Shown here: positions 46,732 to 56,744 of the stretch, one piece after another | Layout of the letters: each line of letters begins with the position of its first letter | Numbering within the stretch: position 1 is the stretch's first letter | NCBI GenBank assembly: GCA_963848335.1 | Contig: CAWKDD010000002.1 | Location: 352,087 to 416,086, forward strand | DNA: 64,000 nt | From: Chersky-840 sp963848335 | Lineage (GTDB): Bacteria; Actinomycetota; Acidimicrobiia; Acidimicrobiales; UBA8190 | Reading direction: 5' to 3' | Program-made: the position numbers and the translations under genes | The notes under the pieces: model-generated | What the model saw: only the letters and a program-made list of their open reading frames with translations | The model's database searches: none | Told to the model about the DNA's origin: nothing

Positions 46732-47709
46732 CTACGGCGAGGCCGTTGCCCCACTGACGGGAACCACGTCGACGCGGTAAATGTATTCCGACTCGTGCTT
46801 CAAGCCCGAAGCAATGCCGCTCACGAGCGATGTGACCTGATCTCCGCGGAGGTTGTGCTCGATCTCGACATTGACGATTACCCAAACTCGGCCGGGGCCG
46901 ACGAACGTCACGAGGAGCTCGCGAATGGCGATCACTCCCGGGTACCCAAGGAGAAAGGTTCGTAATGCCTCCTCATCACTCGGTTGGAACGGCTGGGTGA
47001 AGTCATCAGCCTCGCCCTCCTTTTGAGCCGGGGAGGTGAGCGACCAGGCACCGACCAGAAAGTCGTGGCTGCGCTGAACGAGCCGAAACCCGGCACGGAT
47101 GAGCAACAGCCCGATTAGCACGGCGACGATTCCCTGGGGTATCGACGATCCGGTGATCTGATTGAGGCCCAAACCCACGAAGGCCATTACATCTCCTGAG
47201 ACCGACACCGCATCTTGAACAAACACGGTCCGCAAGCTGGGATCGGAGGTCGTCTTGGACTGGTTGAGGAGGCTGAGGTTCCTGTGGCGCGCTTGGTTGC
47301 TCATCTGGCCAGCGGATCGGCGAAATGAAACGAGGTCCAAGACGGTCGAGATCGCCAGCACGACATAGGCCACGGCGAACCGAGAGGTCACGCTTGGGTG
47401 GATCAGCTCCTCGACGCCTTCACGCAGGGAGAACACCGCACCAGCGACCAGCACTCCGAGCGCCGCCAGCAGTGTCCAAAAGTAGATCTCTCGCCCATAT
47501 CCCAAAGGATGTTGATCGTCGCGACCACGGGTGCTGCGGTGCTGAGCGACGACGAGGATGACCCCTGTGGCGACATCGGCAAGTGAATGCGAAGCTTCGG
47601 CCGCCATTGCAGCTGAACCCGTAAGGGCTGCTGCGCCAGCCTTTGCCAGCCCGATCCCGAGGTCCGCCGCAAGGGCTACCAAAACGGTCCGTGTGCTCTC
47701 GTTTGTCAT
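46732..47709 (-). CDS. Cation diffusion facilitator transporter
   Basis: A 325-residue CDF-family divalent metal or proton antiporter. It has LAADLGIGLAKAGAAALTGSAAMAAEASHSLADVATGVIL with the Ser-His-x2-Asp metal site of TM2, the loop HPLGYGREIYFW, the second Asp site (QDAVSVSGDVMAF), and a C-terminal cytoplasmic metallochaperone-like domain. ATG 47709 is chosen at the start of conservation. The metal is not predictable, though zinc or iron is usual. Confidence 0.88.
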   Translation of the reverse strand: MTNESTRTVLVALAADLGIGLAKAGAAALTGSAAMAAEASHSLADVATGVILVVAQHRSTRGRDDQHPLGYGREIYFWTLLAALGVLVAGAVFSLREGVEELIHPSVTSRFAVAYVVLAISTVLDLVSFRRSAGQMSNQARHRNLSLLNQSKTTSDPSLRTVFVQDAVSVSGDVMAFVGLGLNQITGSSIPQGIVAVLIGLLLIRAGFRLVQRSHDFLVGAWSLTSPAQKEGEADDFTQPFQPSDEEALRTFLLGYPGVIAIRELLVTFVGPGRVWVIVNVEIEHNLRGDQVTSLVSGIASGLKHESEYIYRVDVVPVSGATASP

Positions 47710-47818
47710 TGCTCGACGTCTACCCACCCGTTCGTCTTCTTCACCGATGCGGGAATGTTCTGTTTCCCATCGTCGTCGCCCGATGCCGAAGTCCACGGGA
47801 TCCCTTACGCCAACTTCG

Positions 47819-48952
47819 TTACGCAGCCAACGTCGGAGGAACGGTATGTCCGTCGATGACGGCGGGTACAACGGACTGGCCGGCAGCCACCCGACGGGCC
47901 AATATCGACGCGCCGGTAATTGCGATTGCCGTTCCGGCGACGGTGTAGATGGCGATGACGACCAAGTTGCTCACCACATCGTACGAGCCGAAGTAAGCGA
48001 TGCGCCGAATGGCTTCGACGCCGGCACCGTTCGGAATCGAGTTGCCGATCGCCCGCCAGAATGGAGGGAGCAACGAGGCTTGGTACGCCCCACCAGCGCT
48101 GGGATTGCCGAGCACGACGAACAAGATCAGGGTGAGACCAATACCAAGGACCCCAAGGAGAACTTGGAACGCCATCGTGACCGCGGCAGCACAGAAGACG
48201 AGGAGTGCGCCGACCAACCAAAATGCCATGAAGTGTCCGTTGAGGGCCCCGAGGACGGGGCCGACGATGATCGCTCCACCGAGTCCCGAGAGAATGGCGT
48301 AGGGGACGACCGCGATCAAGCGGTGGATCGCTCGACGGCTAGTCGCAGGCCGGGCGCCCTTGGCGATTCCGAGAAGCGCGGCTACCAAGTAGCCGCCGAC
48401 GAGCCAGCCGACGACCAAGTAGAAGCCCGATAGACCCCGGCCGTCGCCTGGTTGTGCGGGGACGGCGTCGGTGACCGTCATGGTCCTATGTTCAGTCGCC
48501 TCAACGTGTGTGAACACGTCCTCGACCGCCGTCGAGACTGCTGCACCGCCACCGCTTGCTACAAGGAGCAAGTCGCTCTTGCCAGTGGGGTCGACAATGA
48601 ACACGCCACTCGTCGAACCCTCGCGCAACAGGGCCAGTCCGGCTGATTTGCTGGGAACGGCGGTGGCAGAGAGCGGCTGGCCCTGGAGGCCGCTGAGCTC
48701 GTTCACGACGTGACCCGAGATCTGCGCCGGCGCAACGACAGTCACGGGAACCCGGTGCGGGGTGGGATGGTGGAAAGCGCCGACGAAGGAAAGCACGAAC
48801 GCGAGCTGGATGAACAGCACTCCCGTAACAAGCAAGACCGTCCGGGGCGTGATGGCGTCGAACAGCTCAGCGACGAAACCCTGTGATTGCTTCGAAGACA
48901 CCGGCTCGGTTGGCATTGAGTCGGGGACTCTTGTCGACTTAGTTAGTGTCAT
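47819..48952 (-). CDS. Pip/YhgE-like (ABC-2 type) membrane protein
   Basis: A 377-residue membrane protein. One helix near the N-terminus (TVLLVTGVLFIQLAFVLSFVGAF) is followed by an extracytoplasmic domain of about 130 residues (VTVVAPAQISGHVVNEL and ALLREGSTSGVFIV) and then five or six helices. This is the layout of YhgE/Pip and DUF3533 proteins, related to ABC-2 permeases. The start has GGAGGAC upstream. It lies next to a TetR regulator, which probably controls it. Confidence 0.75.
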   Translation of the reverse strand: MTLTKSTRVPDSMPTEPVSSKQSQGFVAELFDAITPRTVLLVTGVLFIQLAFVLSFVGAFHHPTPHRVPVTVVAPAQISGHVVNELSGLQGQPLSATAVPSKSAGLALLREGSTSGVFIVDPTGKSDLLLVASGGGAAVSTAVEDVFTHVEATEHRTMTVTDAVPAQPGDGRGLSGFYLVVGWLVGGYLVAALLGIAKGARPATSRRAIHRLIAVVPYAILSGLGGAIIVGPVLGALNGHFMAFWLVGALLVFCAAAVTMAFQVLLGVLGIGLTLILFVVLGNPSAGGAYQASLLPPFWRAIGNSIPNGAGVEAIRRIAYFGSYDVVSNLVVIAIYTVAGTAIAITGASILARRVAAGQSVVPAVIDGHTVPPTLAA

Positions 48953-49125
48953 ACGTCCTCCATCGTTGGCCGAGCCGACCTGGTGGTGAGTGGGTGATAT
49001 CGGTTCTCCTGACGTCACTCTCTTTGGGGCAACGGTTGCCAATCGACGGAGCGAGCCGCGGGGCAGGAGGTCGTTACTGATGGATGAGCGGGCAAAAGAT
49101 AGATGGACTGCACTACCAGTGATTT

Positions 49126-49773
49126 TCAAGACTTCGACCTCTTGGGTATGGCATCCGCAGACGTGCGAAACATTCCATGGGAGAGGAGGTCGTAGTTGGC
49201 CGCGGTGCGCACGCGACGGAGGTCAGGATCGTGGACAGGCTGGTCGAAGTGGCTCTGTATCGCTGGCTCAAGCAAGAGGGTGCCGAGGATCACAAAGAGG
49301 AGTTGATATGGGCGCCACTGAGGGTCGGAGCTCTCCCGCAACCCACCGGCTCGCTGCAGTTGACGCAGACTCTTGTTGGTGAGAGCGAGCAGCTCATCGA
49401 AGATGGTCTGGCTCGCTGGGGTTGCCTCAAGCAGCGACCGACGGATGTACTGGCGCACTACGGGGCTCTCTCCAATCACGTCAGAAAAGACATCACCCAT
49501 AATCCGGGACAGTTCATCGGCCGGCAGCTGCGAGGGGATACCTTCGAACCTTTGGAGCAGCATGTCCATCACCGATTGGTCGACGGCTTCTCTGAGGCCC
49601 TCCTTGTTCCCGAAGTGGTGAATGACCAACCCTGGGGAGCAGCCGGCCGCGTCGGCTATGGCACGAACCGAAACGGCGAAGCCCTCGTTACCGAACAGGC
49701 TGAGTGCTGCCTCTCGAATCTTCGTCCGGGCGCTGAGGTCCGAATCCTGCACGGTCGGGGATCGGGTGCTCAT
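49126..49773 (-). CDS. TetR-family transcriptional regulator
   Basis: A 215-residue repressor. The N-terminal HTH is clear (KIREAALSLFGNEGFAVSVRAIADAAGCSPGLVIHHFGNKEGLREAV) and the C-terminal ligand domain is helical. ATG 49773 has GGGAGG upstream. It is followed by the Pip/YhgE-like gene, a likely target, and probably also represses itself through a palindrome at its promoter. Confidence 0.9.
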   Translation of the reverse strand: MSTRSPTVQDSDLSARTKIREAALSLFGNEGFAVSVRAIADAAGCSPGLVIHHFGNKEGLREAVDQSVMDMLLQRFEGIPSQLPADELSRIMGDVFSDVIGESPVVRQYIRRSLLEATPASQTIFDELLALTNKSLRQLQRAGGLRESSDPQWRPYQLLFVILGTLLLEPAIQSHFDQPVHDPDLRRVRTAANYDLLSHGMFRTSADAIPKRSKS

Positions 49774-49805
49774 GGCCGAACCTCCCTTCACTGGGGTTGA
49801 ACAAC

Positions 49806-49818
49806 TGTATAGCATACA
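49806..49818. promoter_or_regulatory. Candidate TetR operator palindrome
   Basis: TGTAT-AGC-ATACA is a perfect inverted repeat 33 nt before the regulator start, in an AT-rich promoter region unlike the surroundings. Confidence 0.5.
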
Positions 49819-50327
49819 ATATGAGTGAATTGCAAACTACATATCTGTTCACCGACCGTGCCGGTAGATGGGCAGCCCTCTTCCAGCGCCGGTGCCATCG
49901 AAACGGTCCTCGCCGGCCCGCCGGGGGAGGACCCCAACAAGTCATGTTCATCGGCCTTCCGGCATGTTCGGGGTGCCAGTGCGTGGCGTCGTCGCTGCAC
50001 CGCGCGCCTGACAATCGGGCCGATCCCCGGCAGGGACACCATTGCAAGCACCAGGTTCTATCCGGCAGCCCTCGGAAGCGCCGGACATCGAGCCAATTGG
50101 ATTGCACCTGGCTCCCGGGTCCCCGCTCGGCGCCTTCTTTGACTTCGCCGTCGAACGCACCGTGAATGGGAAGCGCACAAAGTGCCGCTCCCGATCGGGG
50201 TTGCGGTCGGACCACGACCTCGGGAGGGGGGTCGATAATCGGGGGTACCGGTCGCGCCAAAGCAGACGTGACACCGGGGCCGTTGGCGCATACGTCGGCC
50301 CCAGTGCCACGCCCGATATCGCTGCGG
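49819..50327. other. Non-coding stretch between the TetR and recombinase genes
   Basis: About 500 bp without a convincing gene. The many short frames are those expected by chance in GC-rich DNA. No strong terminator was seen. Confidence 0.4.
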
Positions 50328-51230
50328 TCAGCTCCCGCCCGCCACGAAAGCGGTGACGATATAGCTGGCATGGCGGTCAAGATTGTTTCGGGCCCGGTCA
50401 TATCGGGTGGTAGTCCTCGGGTCGGCGTGGCGGGCGGCGATCTGCACATCCCGCAGCGGCACCCCGGCATCGAGGGCGGCGGTGATGAAGCTGTGGCGCA
50501 ATGAGTGCGGCGAGATGTGCTTGGTGACCCCGGCCCGCTTGGCCAGCCGGTGCACGATCCGGGTGGCGGCGTGGCGGTTCATACGGTTGCCGGCCTGGGT
50601 GAGAAGAAGAGGGCCCGACCTGCGCTCGCCCGCAGCCAGATCGACGGCCCGACCGATGCGCGGTGGCAGGGGGATCACCGCCAACTTGGACCCCTTGCCG
50701 AGAACGGTGACCGTCCGATGTCCGCGTTCGAGGGAGAGGTCCTCGATGTCGATTGAGCAGGCCTCTGACACCCGCAGACCGAGCAGCCCGAGCAGACATG
50801 CCAGGGCATGCTCCATGGCGCCGGCCGCGGCCGCCTGGGTCACGAAGGCGCTCAGCTCCATCCGGTCGAGGCCGAGGGTCGGCGACTCGGTGTCGATCTT
50901 CGGTCGCCGGACGTACTCGGCCGGAGAGTGCGCGATGAGCCCGTCGATAACACAGATCCGGTAGAAGCCGCCCACGGTGGACAGCCGTCGGCCGATGGTG
51001 GCCCGGGCGAGGCCCCGTTCCTCCATGGAGCGGGCCCACAGCTCGACGTGGCCCCGCTTCAAATCGAAGATCTCGAGCTCCACCGAGGCGCACCAGGAGA
51101 AGAACTGGCGCAGGTCGGTGCCGTAGCTGCGGCGGGTGGGCCCGGAGTACCGGGCCAGGAACCCGGCGACGGCCAGGCGGGCCTCGTCGAAGAGCGGCGA
51201 GGCGGGGGGGACGATTGTGGTTCCAGCCAT
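50328..51230 (-). CDS. XerC/D-like tyrosine recombinase
   Basis: A 300-residue recombinase with an N-terminal SAM-like core-binding domain (ARLAVAGFLARYSGPTRRSYGTDLRQFFSW) and a catalytic domain with the Arg in LLGLRVSEACS, Lys in LGKGSK, HSLRHSF, and ARHADPRTTTRYDRAR with the Tyr. ATG 51230 has GGGAGG upstream. It lacks the phage-type arm domain of the integrase at 42827, so it is a separate system. Two 30-bp direct repeats lie in its upstream region. Confidence 0.9.
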   Translation of the reverse strand: MAGTTIVPPASPLFDEARLAVAGFLARYSGPTRRSYGTDLRQFFSWCASVELEIFDLKRGHVELWARSMEERGLARATIGRRLSTVGGFYRICVIDGLIAHSPAEYVRRPKIDTESPTLGLDRMELSAFVTQAAAAGAMEHALACLLGLLGLRVSEACSIDIEDLSLERGHRTVTVLGKGSKLAVIPLPPRIGRAVDLAAGERRSGPLLLTQAGNRMNRHAATRIVHRLAKRAGVTKHISPHSLRHSFITAALDAGVPLRDVQIAARHADPRTTTRYDRARNNLDRHASYIVTAFVAGGS

Positions 51231-51291
51231 GTGATGACCTCCCTGTTTGGTGGTCTTCTCACATCGGCCGCGGCGACCGCCTCGGGCTCCG

Positions 51292-51353
51292 GCGGACTCG
51301 ATGGCCGGCATATCCCGGGGACAGCGGACTCGATGGCCGGCATATCCCGGGGA
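51292..51353. repeat. Two 30-bp perfect direct repeats upstream of the recombinase
   Basis: The copies at 51292-51321 and 51324-51353 are identical and 2 bp apart. Each contains ATGGCCGGCATATCCCGGGG. They lie between the recombinase start and a divergent gene, where promoter operators or recombination sites would be expected. Confidence 0.85.
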
Positions 51354-51372
51354 TCCCGGGCGGGCCGGGGCG

Positions 51373-51378
51373 TAGCCT
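51373..51378 (+). promoter_or_regulatory. -10 element TAGCCT of the divergent gene
   Basis: TAGCCT at this position is 25 nt before a GTG with GGGAGG upstream of it, so this transcript would have a short leader with a normal ribosome binding site. Confidence 0.4.
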
Positions 51379-51403
51379 GGGCACGTCCAGCGGGAGGTCG
51401 ACC

Positions 51404-51890
51404 GTGGCTGTGGATGATGGGGCCGAGCGCTTCGCCCAAGCGGAACAGATCGTGATCGGCGGGCTCATCCGTGGAGAAGATGTCGCTGCGCTCGTACAGG
51501 CGGTGGCGGTGATCGCCCGACGGGGTGACATCGCTCTGGGCGAGTCCCTGATCGGCCTGGCGGCCGACGCTCTTTCACTCGGCGCGTTCGACGCCACTCG
51601 ACCACTCGAGTACCGGGGACTGCGCGAGAAGTACCTGCCCGAGGTTGAATTCCACGGAAAAGTGGCCCACCGCAACAGCCAGTACGCCCTCTATGGAGCG
51701 GCTGCACTGCGCGGCGGCGTGCGAGCTGATGTCTATGCCGACGCCGGCTGGTGGAACGCCGAGCTCTGGATTTACGCCCTGTACGCCGCAGTCATCTACG
51801 TGAGGGCTAGCGGCCGAGAGGCTTGGAACCACCGCCGACCAACTGGCTCGCACCTTGGCCGCTACCCGGGAGGTGCCTGTAAGCACCTGA
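51404..51890 (+). CDS. Hypothetical protein beside the recombinase, one frameshift
   Basis: About 161 residues. The GTG start has GGGAGG 7 nt upstream. The protein is soluble and mostly helical (QAEQIVIGGLIRGEDVAALVQAVAVIARR, then WWNAELWIYALYAAVIYVRAS). The frame continues to 51967 but loses coding character. Removing one G near 51816 gives VRASAERLGTTADQLARTL and a stop at 51888-51890, a more natural end. No known domain is recognised. It is divergent from the recombinase, with the 30-bp repeats between. Confidence 0.6.
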
Positions 51891-52126
51891 GCAACCGTCC
51901 ACCCGCGGATACCGGTCGGGCTTGCCGTGTGCAAGCCTGTCCCTGCGTCGGCGCGTGTTCGATATAAAGACGCGACCGGTAGCCCCGAATATGCGTGGCT
52001 CCGACGGCGGAAGGCTTCCTTCCAGACCTCAACGCGTACCGGCACTTTTCGAACGGCCCAATAGGCTGCCAAGACGCAGCGGCTTGACGACCAGGCGAGC
52101 CAACGACAAGTTTGTTCTTTTCGTCG

Positions 52127-53098
52127 CTAGTTCGGCGTCGTGAGCGGAGCCGTGTGTTCGGTCCACTGCCTCCCGTCCCAGTACCGCTGCACAGGGGTGT
52201 GTGGATCGGGATACCAGCCCGGTGGAGGTGACGGGGGCTGAGGAGCTTGATCGACCGGTGGTGGCCGGGAAATCACGCTGGTCGCTCCCGTCTGCTGGCT
52301 ACTCGCAGCGTCTGCTTGATTTGGAGAGATAAAGAGCGGCGATGCCGAGGTGGAAGTCGGTGCCGGTGGTGCGACGGGTTGAGACGGAGCCGGTGGCTCT
52401 GAATATGGAGGGGCTGAAGACGGAGGTGACACATTCGAAGAAGTCCTAGGTGTGCCAAGTTCGGCGCTTGCCCGTCGCCAAAGTGGTGCGACACCCTTCT
52501 TGGAGAATCGATTGCGTTGGCGACGCTCCAAGAAGATGTAGGAGAACACGACCGGAAGTCCGATCAACGATAGACAGCCGAGCCAGAACCAAAGCAGAAA
52601 CACCCACTTATTGCGGAGTCCAGAGATCGAATGGAGTGACACATCGTTGAAGTACTGACTACTTGTGGTGTGATCTAGGATCGCAAACGTGAAGGATTTG
52701 CGCCCCTTCGAGGCACTCGCGACGGTCACGAGATCGCCTTGCTGCAACTGAGCGTTGAAGTTGACGAGTGAGAAGGGTTCTTGAGTTCCGTTAGGTAGTT
52801 GGAGCCGAAACTCGTTATAGGTGCGGTTGATGATACGAGGCCCGCTTCCGACAAAGGACGTTGAGCCAAAAGTATTAATAGCTGTCCCACTGACACCGCC
52901 AACCCCGAATTGTTCTTGGCGAATACTCGCGCTCAAGACTCGGCCGGACGCTGTTGTGATCTTCCAGCCGGACAAGACGCCTGTAAACCGGTCAGCACTC
53001 TGATTGACTCGCATCGCTCCTATGACACGCAGGAACGGCAAGAAGATGAAGGTCAAAAGAGCGATGACAAACACCACTGCGAATACCCAGCCCGCCAT
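52127..53098 (-). CDS. Two-helix membrane protein with DUF2510 tail
   Basis: A 323-residue protein. It has an N-terminal helix (GWVFAVVFVIALLTFIFLPFL), an extracytoplasmic beta-rich domain (about residues 35-165), a second helix (WVFLLWFWLGCLSLIGLPVVFSYIFL), a Pro/Ser-rich cytoplasmic linker, and a C-terminal DUF2510 motif (PPGWYPDPHTPVQRYWDGRQWTEHT). ATG 53098 has GGGGAGG upstream. DUF2510 is common in actinobacterial membrane proteins, but its role is unknown. Confidence 0.75.
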   Translation of the reverse strand: MAGWVFAVVFVIALLTFIFLPFLRVIGAMRVNQSADRFTGVLSGWKITTASGRVLSASIRQEQFGVGGVSGTAINTFGSTSFVGSGPRIINRTYNEFRLQLPNGTQEPFSLVNFNAQLQQGDLVTVASASKGRKSFTFAILDHTTSSQYFNDVSLHSISGLRNKWVFLLWFWLGCLSLIGLPVVFSYIFLERRQRNRFSKKGVAPLWRRASAELGTPRTSSNVSPPSSAPPYSEPPAPSQPVAPPAPTSTSASPLFISPNQADAASSQQTGATSVISRPPPVDQAPQPPSPPPGWYPDPHTPVQRYWDGRQWTEHTAPLTTPN

Positions 53099-53481
53099 TC
53101 CGAATCCTCCCCCTCGCCTAGGTTTCGTATTCAGACTAATGAGCGGGATCTGGAATCGGCAACCATTTCTTACCGCCGGATGTCTCTTGGGCTGCACCGA
53201 GTTTCCAGGTTCGGGTTGGCGATGAACTCGGACGCCGTCACCGGCACCCGCTTCGAGACCTTGAGCCCAGCCAGCGGCGACGAACCGAACTACTGTACGC
53301 CTCGCCCGTCAGCGACGGCCGAGCGCTGGCTCGGTACCGGCGTCCTTGCTGGATAGATCAGTGTCAGCCTTATGGAGCCAACGGTCGCAAAGGCTGGTGG
53401 ATCCGCAATAGGGCGCTATTCCTTGACCACAACTATTCGGATACGCCAGCCTCCATTCACTATTACACGCCAGTCCCCCGC
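53099..53481. other. Intergenic region upstream of the DUF2510 gene
   Basis: No gene is seen. The region separates two minus-strand genes and should hold the DUF2510 promoter. Confidence 0.4.
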
Positions 53482-55514
53482 TCAGGACCACGAGAGTGTT
53501 CCGCTGCCTCCGATCCCCTTGACCACTACGGGAGCCGGGTGAACAGCATCATCACCGTTACCGAGCGTCCCGCCGCTGCCCCAGCAGTCGAGTCCTCCAG
53601 AGGTCACCATCACGCAGTAGCTGGGTTGTTCGCCACTATTGGGGCGGGTCGTGGCTACCCCTGACACGCCCGAGAGCACGCCTGCATCACCGACGCCGAC
53701 GACTGTGACGGGATAGGGAATCCCAGCGATCCCCGCACCAGTCGTAGAGCCGTTGCCAAGTCCTCCGTTTGCGTCGTAACCCCAACAAACCATCCGGGTC
53801 GTGGCGAGGATGGCGCAATAACTGTAGAAGGGGGCTCTGTTGCTCACCACGCGGAGACTCCCGCGAGCACTCCAGAGGCCCCGACGCCCACCACAGCGAC
53901 GGGAACCCAACTGGAGGTCATTCCCTTGATCGAACCGCCCCCCAACTCGCCATCTGCGTTATCTCCCCAGCAGTCCACTTCTTCGGAACTGAGTAAGGCG
54001 CAGAAACCTCTTGTGTCAGTCTCTAAGGCAGTGGTGTCTTTGAGAAGACCTTTGTTGCCGACGCCCACCACTGCATCGGGCACCGTGTTACTGTCCGTTG
54101 GAGACCCTGTAGAGCCGTTATAGTTGTCTCCCCAGCACACGACCCCACCCGTATTGAGTAGGGCGCAAAAGTTTGCCGAGCCGCCCTCGACCTGCACCGC
54201 ACCGCTCAGAATGCCCGATCCGCCCGCGCCGTCGACAAGGACAGGGACCCCTGGGGAGCCAGCGCCACCGGGGACTCCAAGCTGGTAGCTGTCGTCTTGT
54301 CCCCAGCACGCAACTAGTCCACTACTCATCAAGGCGCAATATGTGGAGGCCAAGGCCGACGTAAGGGCATCGACGTCACCAAGCAGGCCCTTGTTTCCGA
54401 GGCCCACGACCTGCACCGGGAACACGGTATTCCCGGCACCCTTTCCATCGCCAAGCGCCCCGTAGGTGCCTTCGCCCCAGCAGTCGACACCTCCGGAGAT
54501 GAGTACAGCACAATAGCCTTCCTGCGTTGAGGTAACGCGGGCGACTCCGCCCAGCGTTCCCTTCCCGCCGACGCCCAGCACGGGTGTCGGAGTGGGACTG
54601 AGAGTGCTCTTTGCGCCATTCCCGGTCACACCGTTTCCAAGCTGACCGTTGGTATCGTCCCCCCAACAGTCCACGCCTCCGGAAATCAAGACAGCACAGT
54701 AGTTGTAGTAACCACCGGTGAGGTCTGCCACGCCGGTGAGCGTACCTTTTCCACCGACAGCTAGCACTGCTACCGGAACCTCGCTGCTGCTGCCCAGAGA
54801 GTCCGCCAAGCCGTTTCCGAGTTCCCCGAGAGTTCCAAGGCCCCAGCAGGCCACCCCGGTAGACGCCAACACAGCACAATAGCCCTCGCCGTCACTCGCG
54901 AGCTTGCCTTGAGTGGAACCCGCAGCAAGAGTTTCACCCAGTGTCATGGTGCCGCTAATCGTCGTTTTCCGGAGCCCTCGGGATGCTTCGCACAACGAGG
55001 ACAGATGTGCCGGAACAGCGATGTCGATGGAGGCAGCTCCTCCGAAGGACCCTGACGCTTCTGAGCCGCTCACGGTCGTCGATGTGAATCGCGCTCTGCT
55101 TGAGTATTCTGTGGACGCCACCGTTCCGTTCAGAGTTCCCTTCCAAGTGATGGTTAGCGAGGCAGCAGCGCCCGTCGCAGACAAGGTTGTACAACTCAGG
55201 GGACTGGACGCGAACGAACCGACAGCCGTGGCCTTGCTGATCGTGACTGCGCTATCTGACGGTTGGCAGTTGAAGAGGACGCCCTTGACCCTCGAGGAGC
55301 CGGTGCCGCCACCGGTCATTTTGAGGCGCGGCGAGAACTTCACCTTGAAAGTAAGAGAACACGCTATCGAGCCTGGGGCGTTGCCGATGTAGTGCAAAGG
55401 GGCTGCCATCGCAGGGCTTTCATATACTGCAGCGAGAACCAGGGGTGCAACGAAGATGGCTAACCACCGATGGCGCAGACAACTAGAGCTTGGTGATCCT
55501 GTTGGGCCAAGCAT
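53482..55514 (-). CDS. Secreted RCC1-repeat protein, one frameshift
   Basis: Exported protein with a signal peptide (LRHRWLAIFVAPLVLAAVYESPAMAA), an N-terminal beta domain of about 180 residues, and then at least seven RCC1-like repeats forming a probable beta-propeller. Each repeat has the pattern YCAVL-S-GGV-CWG-LG-G with two conserved cysteines. The frame breaks near 53848-53860; joining restores GVSRVVSN-type text and two more repeats before the stop at 53482. ATG 55514 begins the signal peptide. The function is probably protein or surface binding; the family cannot tell more. Confidence 0.8.
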
Positions 55515-56082
55515 TTTGATCCGACGCGTGCCTGTCGATTTGAGTAAGCGAATCCAAGCCAAGGGTCCCCGCCTCCACTGACGCCTGGTCAAAGCTAAGC
55601 ACAGAGCGAATACCGCCGCTCGATTGAGTCTCGCTGCGTGCTCAACCGCTGACTATCGGTGATACGTCCCAGGCCGATTCGCCGACACGGTTGTCGACAC
55701 TCACTTGAGCAAGCCACCGAGCGCACGACAGGGATCAGTCTCTTGCTATTACTCTCGACTTGGCTTCCAACCGCATGCGCATCCACATGACGACACGGCT
55801 ACTTACCCCGTCTTCGTTTTCCGCCCGAAAGGCAATCACGAAATGACTTGCCGAGGTCCGATCCGTTGCTCCCCCCCGACGAAGAAGATGACCCGTTGGA
55901 CAAGAGTTCAGCAGGGGAACCGGTGGAACGCGTTGGACGCGGAGGAAGACACCGGGGCGCATGGCCCCGAGTACCGAATGCCCTGCGGTTCACCGGGCTG
56001 TGGTCAGAGCTTCGACCCGAACCGACATATACCCGCCGCTGCCGTCCTGGCCTCTGATCGAAATGTGAAACGCTGAACACCT
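55515..56082. other. Intergenic region with a diverged copy of the surface-gene promoter element
   Basis: No gene is seen. About 60 bp at 55917-55978 (through GGGGCGCATGGCCCCGAGTACCG) align with 61936-61991 upstream of the PMP-type gene. A TATACC lies about 51 nt after it, but no plus-strand gene follows, so it looks like an orphan promoter left after loss of a paralogue. Confidence 0.45.
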
Positions 56083-56480
56083 TCAGGGTTGTGACGGCAT
56101 TCCTGTGATGTTGTGCAACTGACAGGTGTATCCCCCTCCCAAGGACCCGACGATATTGAACTTGTTCGACCAAGACAGCACACGGCCCGGTTCGACCGGA
56201 CCTTCAGATAGCGCTCCGCCAGCAACCACATTGTTTCCTTCGTTTACAGAAACGAAGAACGAGTACTCATAGGGCACCTGCAGGGTATTTGTGATCGTTC
56301 CGCTCGTGTCGATCAAGGTGTTGTCGAACCGGTCTGGCCCACAGTTGCTCAGTGTGATGTCACCATAATGCGTGCCGCGAACTTGGCGGACTGAGGCGAC
56401 GAACTGGCGCACGCCCCCGAACCAAGGCCGACAACGCCCAGCAAGACGACGACCCGGAGAGTCAGTGTCGGCGCACTCAT
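56083..56480 (-). CDS. Probable secreted lipoprotein, one frameshift
   Basis: From ATG 56480 the frame gives a hydrophobic signal (LTLRVVVLLGVVGLGSGAC) with a possible lipobox cysteine and ends early. In another frame the segment from about 56365 to 56083 gives RFDNTLIDTSGTITNTLQVPYEY, FFVSVNEGNN and RVLSWSNKFNIVG, a beta-sandwich-like domain. Joining the frames near 56370 (FAARTHYGDITLSNC) yields about 132 residues. The lipobox is weak (Ser at -3). A binding or envelope role is inferred only from export. Confidence 0.55.
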
Positions 56481-56744
56481 GTCATTGCCCATGGGCCTTC
56501 CCCCCTTGTCGGGCCACCAGTCAAATCAAGAGGCGACCGATTCCTTGAAAGCGCCCTGAACTGCGGTGAAGATACATGTCTTCTTCATGCCAGGTCCTGA
56601 AGGATTGCTCATGGTCCTCTGCTGCGACGCTGCTTCGCCATCCGAGATGTGACACTTGGTCAGGAACAATGATCTCCCGTGCAGGGTATCCCCGGGACCG
56701 GGATGGCGCGACACGACCGCCACACGGTTCTGGAGGGGGCGCAT

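Noticed and set aside
51292..51353. CRISPR or toxin-antitoxin RNA repeats
   Set aside because: Only two copies with a 2-bp gap are present; no spacer and no cas gene is nearby.
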